DNA of 46,781 bases from Bacillota bacterium (GTDB lineage Bacteria > Bacillota > Clostridia > Lachnospirales > Lachnospiraceae), in contig JAEWCQ010000019.1 of assembly GCA_023390555.1 (NCBI GenBank), forward strand, positions 1 to 46,781, read 5' to 3'. The position numbers and the translations under genes are program-made. Shown piece after piece: positions 15,114-23,868 of this stretch. The notes under the pieces are model-generated. The model worked only from the letters and a program-made list of their open reading frames with translations, made no database searches and was not told the origin of the DNA. Numbering within the stretch: the first letter of the stretch is position 1; every line of letters begins with the position of its first letter.

Positions 15114-17212
15114 GGGATATCAGTGAATCAGTTAAGAAAAAAGATCATGATGAGAAGATGAGCGGTCGTGCGGTCTATCTGTCTGATATGAATCCGGAAG
15201 ATATGGTATATGGAAAGATCATCCGTTCTACGATTGCGTGCGGAGAGTTCAAAGAGATTAAACTGCCGCAGCTGCCGGAAGCGTATACATTTGTCGGGGC
15301 AAACGATATTCCCGGGCAGAATCTGTTAAAAGTTGTAACAAGTGAACAGCCGATCTATTCGGAAGGTCCGATTACATTTTTGGGAGAAGCAATCGGCATG
15401 CTGGCGGGTCCGGATAAAAAAATGGTGGAATATCTGGCGGGACAGATTCAGATCACCTATGAGGAAAGAACACCGGTACTGTCCATGGAAGATGCGGTGG
15501 AGAAAGCTGCTTCCTACCATTATACAAAGGGTAATCCGAAAAAGGCATTTTCGGAGGCCTCAGAAATCTTTGAAGAGACATATATGACCGGATATCAGGA
15601 ACAGGCCTATATTGAACCGCAGGGAGCAATCGGAGTCTGCAGGGACGGAAAGATGACGATATACGGTTCCATGCAGTGTCCTTATTATGTGAAAGAAGCA
15701 GTCAAACAGACTATGGCACTGGAAGATGACAAGGTTCAGATTATTCAGACGGTAACCGGCGGAGCATTCGGCGGGAAAGAGGATTATCCTTCGCTTATGG
15801 GGTGTCAGGTTGCGGTGGCTGCCGCAAAAATGAAAAAGCCGGTTCAGCTTGTTTTAAACCGCAGGGAGGATCTTGCGGTCACACCGAAGCGGCATCCGGC
15901 AAAACTGCACTATCGTGTTGCGTTCGATGAAAGCCGTAAGATTACCGCAATAGAAGCGGATATTAAACTGGATGCCGGTGCTTATGCGGGCTTAAGCAGC
16001 GTGGTGCTTCAACGTTCCATTATCGCGGCAGCTGGCGTTTACAACATTGCAAATGCGGATATTACCGGCAATGCGATGCTGACCAATACAGTGCCAAACG
16101 GCGCCTATCGTGGATTCGGGGCTCCGCAGAGCTTTTTTGCAGTTGAAACCATGATGAATCATATCGCAAAACACCTTGGAAAGACACCGCTGGAATTCAA
16201 GCAGGAATATTTTGTAAAGCAGGGAGACCCGACGACGACCGGAGGACAGTTCCGCCATTATGTGTCTCTTCCGAAAATGCTTGCAAAAGCGGAAGAGCTT
16301 TCCGATTACAGCAGAAAATACGAGGCATATTCCAGACCGCAGAGCGGAAGATACCGAAATGGAATCGGAATTTCTTTTTTCCTGCATGGATGCGGATTTA
16401 CGGGATCTGCCGAAAAGGACTTTATCAAATCAAAGGTAAAGCTTGTGAAGTATGAAGACGATACGGTAGAGATTCTTGCAAGTAATACGGACATGGGACA
16501 GGGGCTTAAGACTACCTTCAGCAAGATTGTTGCGCAGATCCTTGAGATTCCACTGGAACAGGTCGTGATTGTAAATCCAGATACAGACCGGGTACCGAAT
16601 TCGGGGCCGACGGTGGCATCCAGATCCCTGATGATTGTCGGAAAGCTGCTGGAGCGGGCGGCTAAGCGGATGAAGGAGCAGTGGAAACCGAAGGAAGCAC
16701 TTGTACTGGAAGAAAAATACCAGCATCCTGAGATGATCCCATGGGATATGGAGAAATTCCAGGGAGATGCGTATCCGACCTATTCCTATGGGATTAACGT
16801 AGTTGAGGTAGAAGTGGATACACTGCTGGCTACGACCAGACTGAAAGGCGTCTGGGGCATTTTCGATGTCGGCAGAGTGATTGATGAAACCATAATGCGC
16901 GGTCAGGCGGAGGGCGGTATGCTGCAGGCGCTTGGTTACGGTTCCATGGAGAAAATGGAAAATATCAACGGCAGGATCTACCAGCCAAGCTTCACAGACT
17001 ACATGATACCAACTGCAAACGATACGGTTCCGTTTGAAATTGCTTTTGTGGATAACTATTACGAAGGAGGACCATTTGGTGCAAAAGGTGCCGGAGAACT
17101 GACGATTATTGGAGGAGCACCTGCCTATGCCGAGGCTGTGGAGCAGGCAGTGCAGAAGTCCATCTGTCAGATACCGGTCACACCGGAGAGGTTAATGGAG
17201 GTCTTGGCATGA
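15110..17212 (+). CDS. Molybdenum hydroxylase (xanthine dehydrogenase family), large Moco subunit
   Basis: A 700-residue molybdopterin-binding subunit. It shows TGGAFGGKEDY near residue 216, AYRGFGAPQSF near 332 (the substrate-binding Arg region), GQGLKTTFSKIVAQ for cofactor contacts and GPFGAKGAGEL near 653 carrying the catalytic Glu. The family hydroxylates purines, or reduces them depending on redox partners. The next two genes encode matching 2Fe-2S and FAD subunits with 4- and 7-base overlaps, so this is a classic three-subunit enzyme. It is shorter than many relatives of about 760 residues. Xanthine, hypoxanthine or urate is the likely substrate; purine hydroxylases in such clusters are thought to carry labile selenium rather than selenocysteine, and no in-frame UGA is seen. 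Confidence 0.9.
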   Translation: MRDISESVKKKDHDEKMSGRAVYLSDMNPEDMVYGKIIRSTIACGEFKEIKLPQLPEAYTFVGANDIPGQNLLKVVTSEQPIYSEGPITFLGEAIGMLAGPDKKMVEYLAGQIQITYEERTPVLSMEDAVEKAASYHYTKGNPKKAFSEASEIFEETYMTGYQEQAYIEPQGAIGVCRDGKMTIYGSMQCPYYVKEAVKQTMALEDDKVQIIQTVTGGAFGGKEDYPSLMGCQVAVAAAKMKKPVQLVLNRREDLAVTPKRHPAKLHYRVAFDESRKITAIEADIKLDAGAYAGLSSVVLQRSIIAAAGVYNIANADITGNAMLTNTVPNGAYRGFGAPQSFFAVETMMNHIAKHLGKTPLEFKQEYFVKQGDPTTTGGQFRHYVSLPKMLAKAEELSDYSRKYEAYSRPQSGRYRNGIGISFFLHGCGFTGSAEKDFIKSKVKLVKYEDDTVEILASNTDMGQGLKTTFSKIVAQILEIPLEQVVIVNPDTDRVPNSGPTVASRSLMIVGKLLERAAKRMKEQWKPKEALVLEEKYQHPEMIPWDMEKFQGDAYPTYSYGINVVEVEVDTLLATTRLKGVWGIFDVGRVIDETIMRGQAEGGMLQALGYGSMEKMENINGRIYQPSFTDYMIPTANDTVPFEIAFVDNYYEGGPFGAKGAGELTIIGGAPAYAEAVEQAVQKSICQIPVTPERLMEVLA

Positions 17213-17676
17213 TAGAGTTTGAATTAAATGGAAAAAAAGTTTCTGTGGACTGCGATCCGACGGAGCGTTTATTAGATGTTTTGAGAAATGAAATGGGACT
17301 GACCGCTGTAAAAGAAGGCTGCGGCGAAGGAGAATGCGGAGCCTGTTCCGTTCTTGTGGATGGGAATCTCGTGAATTCCTGTATTACGGCTGTGGGGAGC
17401 ATCAATGGCCTGTCGGTCATGACGCTCGAAGGTTTCCGTGATTGTGACCAGTATAAACTGCTGGAGGAGACATTTGCAAAAGCAGGAGCAGTCCAGTGCG
17501 GATTTTGTACACCGGGTATGATTATGGCATCCCAGGCCCTATTGTCTAAGAATGCGCATCCGACGGTAGAAGAAATCCGGGAGTCGATATCCGGGAATCT
17601 CTGCCGCTGTACCGGTTATAACATGATTATCGATGCCATACAGATGGCGGCAGAACAGGGGGATGGATTATGGTAG
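17209..17676 (+). CDS. Molybdenum hydroxylase 2Fe-2S subunit
   Basis: A 155-residue electron-transfer subunit with two 2Fe-2S clusters. The plant-ferredoxin-like N-terminal cluster is held by C38, C43, C46 and C58 (GCGEGECGAC plus NSC). The C-terminal helical cluster uses C97, C100, C132 and C134 (QCGFC and CRC). Length and motif spacing are normal for the small subunit of xanthine dehydrogenase or CO-dehydrogenase-type enzymes. It passes electrons between the Moco subunit upstream and the FAD subunit downstream; it overlaps both genes by a few bases. Confidence 0.95.
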   Translation: MIEFELNGKKVSVDCDPTERLLDVLRNEMGLTAVKEGCGEGECGACSVLVDGNLVNSCITAVGSINGLSVMTLEGFRDCDQYKLLEETFAKAGAVQCGFCTPGMIMASQALLSKNAHPTVEEIRESISGNLCRCTGYNMIIDAIQMAAEQGDGLW

Positions 17677-18515
17677 AGGGATTTTATCCGAAGACGGTAA
17701 AAGAAGCCGCTGCCCTGTTGAAAGAGCATACGGACTGCATGCTGGCTGCCGGCGGTACGGATATCATGGTCATTCATAAAAAGGCAGCCCATGTAATATT
17801 TGTAAATCAGATTTCGGAGATCAAAGAGATCCGGAAAAAAGACGGCATTCTCTCGATCGGAGCCGGCTGTACCTACACGGAATTATTGCAGGAACCCGAT
17901 ATACCGGAGATTTTAAAGGCGGCGATGATTCAGATTGCATCCCCTGCAATTCGCAGTACCGGGACGGTTGCAGGAAATATCTGCAATGCATCCCCGGCGG
18001 GTGATACACTTCCTGTTTTATATGCGCTGGAAGCCGTTGTCGTAAAGTCTTTTCTGGGTGAAAACGGCAGTGTATGTACAAAGAGAATTCCGATACAGGA
18101 ATTCATTCTTGGAATTCGAAAAATTGCGCTGGAAGCACAGGAATTGGTTACCGCTATTGAGATCAGAGAGGCTGTATATCAAAATGCTACGAGTGTCTAC
18201 TATCAGAAGGTTGGAGCGAGACAATCCGAGGCAATATCCAAACTTTCTTTTGCGGCACTTGCAGAAACGAAGGAAAACCGGATTCTGGATATCCGGATTG
18301 CATTTGGTTCTGTCGGAATCACCGTAATCCGAAGGGAAGAGCTGGAAGGGGAAATGAAGGGCCTGACAATGAAGGAATTGAAAGAAAAATCGGGAGCCAT
18401 TCTGGAGCAGTACGATGCCTGTATCCACCCGATCAGTGACCAGAGATCCACCGCGGAATACCGCAAGAAAGTCTGCATGAACCTGCTGACAGATTTTCTG
18501 GAACAGATAAAATAA
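17670..18515 (+). CDS. Molybdenum hydroxylase FAD subunit
   Basis: A 281-residue FAD-binding subunit of the CoxM/XdhB type. Seen are LAAGGTDIMV near residue 27 for flavin binding, IGAGCTYTEL, and TVAGNICNASPAGDTLPVLYALEA, followed by the CO-dehydrogenase flavoprotein C-terminal region. It accepts or donates electrons through flavin, probably with a pyridine nucleotide or a ferredoxin-type partner. It overlaps the 2Fe-2S subunit gene by 7 bases, and it is the only FAD subunit in the region although two different Moco-binding subunits are encoded. Confidence 0.93.
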   Translation: MVEGFYPKTVKEAAALLKEHTDCMLAAGGTDIMVIHKKAAHVIFVNQISEIKEIRKKDGILSIGAGCTYTELLQEPDIPEILKAAMIQIASPAIRSTGTVAGNICNASPAGDTLPVLYALEAVVVKSFLGENGSVCTKRIPIQEFILGIRKIALEAQELVTAIEIREAVYQNATSVYYQKVGARQSEAISKLSFAALAETKENRILDIRIAFGSVGITVIRREELEGEMKGLTMKELKEKSGAILEQYDACIHPISDQRSTAEYRKKVCMNLLTDFLEQIK

Positions 18516-18534
18516 TAGAAATGAGGCTGTTTTA

Positions 18535-19860
18535 ATGATTCTTGTCGGAAACGGAAAACTGTATACAAGAGATACGAATCACCCGTATGAGGAAAATGGT
18601 GCGGTGGCGATTGACGGCGATACGATTCGGGAAGTCGGAACTTATGCCATACTGAAAGAAAAATATAAGGATGCAAGTCTGCTGGATGCCCGTGGAAAGA
18701 TTATCATGCCGGGGTTTATCAATGCTCATGAACATATCTACAGTGCATTTGCAAGAGGGCTTTCTCTTCCGGGGAGACCGCCGAAGAATTTTCTGGAAAT
18801 CCTCGATGGTACATGGTGGCACCTTGACCGGCAGCTGCTTTTGGAAAACACCTATTACAGTGCAGTTGCAGTTTATCTGGAATGCATCCGGTACGGTGTC
18901 ACAACGGTGTTTGACCATCATGCAAGCTATGGGGCGGTAACCGACAGCCTTTTTATGATTGCAAAGGCGGCGGAGGAATTCCATGTCAGAACCTCTCTGG
19001 CTTATGAAGTATCGGACAGAGACGGCGAAGAAAAAATGAAAGCATCCGTCAATGAAAACAGAGCCTTCCTGGAATATGCTAAGACAAAAAACAGCGACAT
19101 GCTGAACGGCCTGTTCGGCCTGCATGCATCGTTTACCCTGTCCGACAGTACGCTGGATTATGTAAAGGAACAAAACACCTGCGGCGCTGGATATCATGTC
19201 CATGTGGCAGAAGGACAGTATGATGCGGAACATTGCAGGGAACATTATGAAATATCCGTTGTAGAGCGGCTGCAGAAATTCGGAATTCTCGGCAGTCAAA
19301 GTGTAGCAGGACACTGTATCCATATCGATGATTCGGATCTGGAGATCCTAAAAGAAACAGATACGGCGGTTGTACACAATCCGGAATCCAATATGGGAAA
19401 TGCCGTCGGTGCACCGGACGTTTTCAAACTGCTGGACCGCGGAATTCTGACAGGACTCGGAACAGACGGCTATACCAACGATATGCTGGAATCCCTGAAA
19501 GTTGCAAATATCCTGCAGAAACATCTGCATGGAATGCCCGACCGCGGTTTTGGGGAAGCCTGCACGCTGCTGTTTGAAAACAATGCAGAAATTGCAAATC
19601 GGTATCTGCGGAAAAAGACCGGTATTCTAAAACCCGGGGCATACGCGGATATCATTCTGGTGGATTATGATCCGGTGACGCCGCTTGCGGAAGAGAATCT
19701 GAACGGACACCTGATGTTTGGCATGCAGGGTGCCATGACGGATACGACGATCATTAACGGAAAGGTTTTGATGAAGGATAAGAAAATGCTTTCTGTCGAT
19801 GTGGAAGAGCTACATGCAAAATGCAGGGAATCTGCGAAAGAATTATGGAAGAGGTTATGA
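18535..19860 (+). CDS. ssnA: SsnA-like amidohydrolase/aminohydrolase
   Basis: A 441-residue metal-dependent hydrolase of the chlorohydrolase/deaminase group. Motifs are GFINAHEHIYSAFARGL near residue 63, LHASFTLSD, HVHVAEGQYD, VAGHCIHI and GLGTDGYTNDM. Synteny with ygfK, ygeX, ygeY and xdh genes is the same as in the enteric ygeW-ssnA-xdhD cluster and in Clostridia. In that cluster it is required for anaerobic urate or purine breakdown; whether it deaminates a purine or cleaves an opened-ring intermediate is not settled by sequence. The next gene begins 2 bases after its stop codon. Confidence 0.87.
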   Translation: MILVGNGKLYTRDTNHPYEENGAVAIDGDTIREVGTYAILKEKYKDASLLDARGKIIMPGFINAHEHIYSAFARGLSLPGRPPKNFLEILDGTWWHLDRQLLLENTYYSAVAVYLECIRYGVTTVFDHHASYGAVTDSLFMIAKAAEEFHVRTSLAYEVSDRDGEEKMKASVNENRAFLEYAKTKNSDMLNGLFGLHASFTLSDSTLDYVKEQNTCGAGYHVHVAEGQYDAEHCREHYEISVVERLQKFGILGSQSVAGHCIHIDDSDLEILKETDTAVVHNPESNMGNAVGAPDVFKLLDRGILTGLGTDGYTNDMLESLKVANILQKHLHGMPDRGFGEACTLLFENNAEIANRYLRKKTGILKPGAYADIILVDYDPVTPLAEENLNGHLMFGMQGAMTDTTIINGKVLMKDKKMLSVDVEELHAKCRESAKELWKRL

Positions 19861-19862
19861 TT

Positions 19863-21458
19863 ATGAGCGATAGGATGCGACCGGTTCCCTTTGCCGACAT
19901 GCTGAGGGAATGTATCACAGAATATAAGGACAGCGGCACTTTTTATGGGGTTCCGGTTGACCGGAGTCATGGAAATGTACCGATTGGGCCGGCAGCCGGA
20001 CCGCATACGCAGCTGGCGGGAAATATTGTGGCGGCATATGCTGCCGGTGCAAACAGCATGGAATTAAAGACCGTCCAGCAATTGACCGGGAAAGATCTGG
20101 ACATTAAGAAACCCTGCATTTATACGGGGAATGAAGTGTTCAATATTGAGTGGTCTACGGAATTATCCGTACCGGAGGCATTGGCAGAGTACATAAAAGC
20201 CTATCTGCTGATACAGGTGCTGAGTAAAGAATTTGGGTTTGAGGATGCCGGGCAGCTCCGCTTCATTATGAGTGTCGGCTATGATCTAAAGGGTATCCAA
20301 TCGGAAACCGTCGATCAATACATTAATTTCATGAAGCACGCTTCAACGTCCGAAGAGTGGAAGCGGGACATCAACTGCTTAATGGAGCATTCGGACTTAC
20401 TGGAACAGGTTACAAAAGAGGATCTGGCACAGATTTCCGATGTGATTTCCGATACGGTCACACTTTCTACCATGCATGGCTGCAAAAGCACGGAAATTGA
20501 AAAGATAGCGGTTTATCTGATCCGCGAGAAACAGTTACATACCTATGTGAAGATGAATCCGACGTTAATAGGAAAAGAAAATTTAGAGCGGATACGTCTG
20601 GAAAAAGGTTATGACGATCTCGTATTTGACGAGGAGAGTTTTACACAGGACATTGACCTTTCCATGGCGCTTGAAATCATCCTGCATGCAGAGCAGACGG
20701 CGCGGGAAAACGGAAAGATATTCGGTGTCAAGATGACCAATACACTTCCGGTCCGAATACAGAAAAATGAGCTGGAAGGTACGCAGATGTACATGTCCGG
20801 GCCGCCACTTTATGCAATCTCCATTCTGGCTGCGGCACTGCTTGCGGAGCAGACGCAGGGAAGGATTCCAATTTCCTATTCCGGCGGAGCAGATATGCAT
20901 AACATACGGGATATTTTAGAGACAGGAATCGCACCGGTTACGGTATCCTCACTGCTGTTGAAACGCGGCGGCTACAAAAATCTTACGCAGCTGCTGAAAA
21001 AGGCGGAAGGAACAAAACAAAAGGGAATCTGTCCGGAGGCGGTCAAAGCGCTTGCGAAGCAGGCACTGGAAGATGTCCGATATAACAAGAAGGAACACGT
21101 GGTCTATGCAAAAGCAGAGCAATATGATTGTTTCTGCGCAAAATGCACCGGTTGTGTGGATGTCTGCCCGAATCGGGCAAATATCCGGATTTCGGTAGAC
21201 GGAAAGAGCTATGTCATACACAGGGATCGTCTGTGTAATGAATGTGGAAACTGCGCATATTTTTGTATTCAGGGATATGTGCCTTATCTGAGAAAATTTA
21301 CACTGTTTGAAATGGAGGAAGATTTTCTCGAAAGTCAGGCAGATGGTGTTTTGTATACACATACAGCAAAGAGATACCGGAAGAACGGCGAAATCGGTGA
21401 TCTTCCGATGGAAATAGAACAGATCATCAGAATAGGTTTTGAGAAAGGAAAATTGTAA
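19863..21458 (+). CDS. ygfK: YgfK-like iron-sulfur oxidoreductase, short form
   Basis: A 531-residue protein whose N terminus (MSDRMRPVPFADMLRECITEY, then GPAAGPHTQLAGNIVAAY and IEWSTELSVPEAL) matches the dihydroorotate-dehydrogenase-like part of YgfK. Two 4Fe-4S motifs end the protein: CFCAKCTGCVDVCPN and RLCNECGNCAYFC. The enteric protein is about 1030 residues, with a GltD-like FAD/NAD(P) domain between these parts; that domain is absent here. The ATG at 19863 is 8 nt after GGAAGAGG; earlier in-frame ATGs lie within ssnA. It probably reduces a purine-derived intermediate and must obtain electrons from another protein. The stop overlaps the ygeX start (TAATG). Confidence 0.85.
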   Translation: MSDRMRPVPFADMLRECITEYKDSGTFYGVPVDRSHGNVPIGPAAGPHTQLAGNIVAAYAAGANSMELKTVQQLTGKDLDIKKPCIYTGNEVFNIEWSTELSVPEALAEYIKAYLLIQVLSKEFGFEDAGQLRFIMSVGYDLKGIQSETVDQYINFMKHASTSEEWKRDINCLMEHSDLLEQVTKEDLAQISDVISDTVTLSTMHGCKSTEIEKIAVYLIREKQLHTYVKMNPTLIGKENLERIRLEKGYDDLVFDEESFTQDIDLSMALEIILHAEQTARENGKIFGVKMTNTLPVRIQKNELEGTQMYMSGPPLYAISILAAALLAEQTQGRIPISYSGGADMHNIRDILETGIAPVTVSSLLLKRGGYKNLTQLLKKAEGTKQKGICPEAVKALAKQALEDVRYNKKEHVVYAKAEQYDCFCAKCTGCVDVCPNRANIRISVDGKSYVIHRDRLCNECGNCAYFCIQGYVPYLRKFTLFEMEEDFLESQADGVLYTHTAKRYRKNGEIGDLPMEIEQIIRIGFEKGKL

Positions 21459-22657
21459 TGGATATCGAATTTTACCATAACCACAAAAAAAGGGGAGAAA
21501 AGGCAGATATCGGCTTTCTAAACTTTGAGACGGCAGCAAAGGTCCGCAGTTTTCATAAAAGCTTTCCGATGTATCAGGAGACACCGCTAGCGGAGCTAAA
21601 ACAGCTTGCGAAGGAATTGCATGTGGCGGATATCTATGTAAAAGATGAGTCGTACCGGTTCGGACTGAACGCATTTAAAGTGCTTGGCGGAAGTTATGCA
21701 ATTGGCAGCTATCTTGCAGAAAAGCTCGGAAAAGAAATTCAGGAACTGTCGTATGAAAACATAATTTCCAAAGAAATCAGAGACGAACTCGGTGAAATCA
21801 CGTTCATCTCGGCAACAGACGGCAATCATGGAAGAGGCGTAGCCTGGACGGCGCAGCAGTTTGGGCAGAAATCGGTGATCTATATGCCGAAGGGAAGCTC
21901 ACAGGAACGGCTGCTGAATATCCGGGCGCATGGAGCAGAAGCGAGCATCACCGATTACAATTATGATGATGCGGTACGGCTTGCGGCCCGGCAGGCAAAC
22001 GAAAACGGATGGGTCATGGTGCAGGATACTTCCTGGGAGGGCTATGAGGATATTCCGACACACATCATGCAGGGCTATATGACCATGGCTTCGGAAGCTT
22101 ATGAACAGCTGGGAAGTGTAAAGCCGACGCATATCTTTGTGCAGGCCGGTGTGGGTTCTTTTGCAACGGCAGTAACCGGATTTTTTGCAAATGCATATCC
22201 GGATGCGAAGCCAGTCATTACCATCGTGGAAGCTTCTGCCGCAGCCTGCATCTATCAGACATTAAAGGCGGAGGATGGGAAACTCCATCCGGTAACCGGA
22301 GATATGCAGACAATTATGGCAGGTCTGGCCTGCGGAGAACCTGTTACGGTTGGAATTGATGTATTAAGAGATTACACGGATTTTGCAATGTCCTGTCAGG
22401 ATTATGTGGCGGCACAGGGAATGCGGGTGCTCTCTTCCCCGGTGGAGGGAGATTCGAGAATTGTTTCCGGTGAAAGCGGTGCGGCAGGTTTCGGATGTGC
22501 CTTTGAGATTTTAACAAATCCCGACTATCAGGAGCTGAAAGAAAAATTAAAGATCAATGAGGATTCTGTACTGCTGTTTTTCAGTACGGAAGGGGATACC
22601 GACCTGGAGAATTACCGTAAAATTGTCTGGGACGGCGCCTATTGCAAAGAAAAGTAA
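21458..22657 (+). CDS. ygeX: 2,3-diaminopropionate ammonia-lyase
   Basis: A 399-residue fold-type II PLP enzyme. The PLP lysine is K74 in ESYRFGLNAFKVLGGSYAI, matching known diaminopropionate ammonia-lyases. TDGNHGRGVAWTA and a Gly-rich phosphate-binding region further support the call. It splits 2,3-diaminopropionate to pyruvate and two ammonia, the carbon-releasing step in the anaerobic purine pathway of gut bacteria. It overlaps ygfK by 1 base (TAATG) and precedes ygeY. Specific residues separate it well from threonine dehydratase, although serine/threonine dehydratase activity cannot be fully excluded. Confidence 0.93.
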   Translation: MDIEFYHNHKKRGEKADIGFLNFETAAKVRSFHKSFPMYQETPLAELKQLAKELHVADIYVKDESYRFGLNAFKVLGGSYAIGSYLAEKLGKEIQELSYENIISKEIRDELGEITFISATDGNHGRGVAWTAQQFGQKSVIYMPKGSSQERLLNIRAHGAEASITDYNYDDAVRLAARQANENGWVMVQDTSWEGYEDIPTHIMQGYMTMASEAYEQLGSVKPTHIFVQAGVGSFATAVTGFFANAYPDAKPVITIVEASAAACIYQTLKAEDGKLHPVTGDMQTIMAGLACGEPVTVGIDVLRDYTDFAMSCQDYVAAQGMRVLSSPVEGDSRIVSGESGAAGFGCAFEILTNPDYQELKEKLKINEDSVLLFFSTEGDTDLENYRKIVWDGAYCKEK

Positions 22658-22670
22658 GGAGTGTGGAACT

Positions 22671-23855
22671 ATGCTGAATGAGGAAAGAGAAGATGCAGTC
22701 ATCGCACTGTGCAGGGGTTTGATTAAGGAACGCAGTTATTCCGGGGAAGAAGAAGGGGCAGCACGTGTTCTGGGCGACTTTTTCCGGAATAATGGATTTG
22801 ATAGCGTAAAAGTGGATGATTACGGAAATGTGATTGGATGTATCAAAGGAAAAAGACCAGGCAAAAAGCTGTTGTTTGACGGACATATCGATACCGTACC
22901 TGTGCAGGATGCGTCAAAGTGGACACATGATCCGTTCGCGGCAAATATCAGTGACGGCAGGATATACGGACGTGGAACAAGTGATATGAAAGGGGCGGTT
23001 GCAGCGATGGCAAATGCGGCCGTTAACTTTGCAATTGACAGCGACAGAGATTTCGCAGGAGAGATTTATGTGGCAGGTGTGGTGCATGAAGAGTGCTTTG
23101 AAGGTGTCGCAGCGCGCAGTATCAGTGAAATTGTAAAGCCGGATTATGTTGTGATTGGAGAGGCTTCTCATTTGAATCTGAAGATTGGTCAGAGAGGAAG
23201 AGGAGAGATAAAGGTGGAGACCTTTGGCGTGCCGGCACATTCCGCAAATCCGGAAAAGGGTGTGAATGCGGTATACAGTATGTGCAAGGTAATCGATGCC
23301 ATCCGCCAAATTAAGGCAAATCATCATGAGGTTCTGGGAGACGGAATTCTGGAACTGACGGATATCAAATCAAGCCCATATCCGGGAGCTTCTGTCGTAC
23401 CGGAATATTGTGTGGCAACCTATGACCGCCGGCTGCTTGTGGGTGAGACAAAAGAAAGTGTGCTGGCTCCGATTCAGGCGGTGATTGACCGGCTGATGGA
23501 AGAAGATGACAAGGTCAGAGCAAAGGTATCATTTGCGACCGGAACTGAGAAATGCTATACGGGAAATGAAATTCACGGGGAACGGTTTTTCCCGGGCTGG
23601 CTGTTTGACCGGAACGAAACTTATATTCAGGATGTTCTGGCTTCTCTGCAGGAGATGGGTTTTGAACCGGAAATCACACAGTATAATTTCTGCACGAACG
23701 GCAGCCACTATGCCGGAGAAGCAGGCATTCCCACAATTGGAATGGGACCGTCCGTGGAAAGTCTTGCACATACTATTGATGAATATGTCGAGGTCGAGCA
23801 GTTACTGAAAGTAACGGAGTGCTATTATGGAATCGCAACGGCATTATTAAAATAA
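22671..23855 (+). CDS. ygeY: YgeY-like M20-family metallohydrolase
   Basis: A 394-residue zinc amidohydrolase/peptidase with FDGHIDTVPV, GRGTSDMKGAVAAMANAA, VVHEECFEGVA and TNGSHYAGEAGIPTIGMGP, giving the usual M20 metal ligands. Lid-domain residues are also present (RGRGEIKVETFGVPAHSANPEKG spans the dimer His). In the ygeX cluster this enzyme likely removes a carbamoyl or acyl group from an opened-ring nitrogen intermediate, yielding diaminopropionate; the substrate is an inference. The ATG at 22671 follows AAGGAGTG; the longer upstream frame lies within ygeX. The next gene starts after 13 bases. Confidence 0.88.
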   Translation: MLNEEREDAVIALCRGLIKERSYSGEEEGAARVLGDFFRNNGFDSVKVDDYGNVIGCIKGKRPGKKLLFDGHIDTVPVQDASKWTHDPFAANISDGRIYGRGTSDMKGAVAAMANAAVNFAIDSDRDFAGEIYVAGVVHEECFEGVAARSISEIVKPDYVVIGEASHLNLKIGQRGRGEIKVETFGVPAHSANPEKGVNAVYSMCKVIDAIRQIKANHHEVLGDGILELTDIKSSPYPGASVVPEYCVATYDRRLLVGETKESVLAPIQAVIDRLMEEDDKVRAKVSFATGTEKCYTGNEIHGERFFPGWLFDRNETYIQDVLASLQEMGFEPEITQYNFCTNGSHYAGEAGIPTIGMGPSVESLAHTIDEYVEVEQLLKVTECYYGIATALLK

Positions 23856-23868
23856 AGGAGGTAAAAAG

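Noticed and set aside
15110..17212. Selenocysteine codon in the hydroxylase
   Set aside because: No in-frame UGA occurs; selenium in this family is a labile ligand, not selenocysteine.
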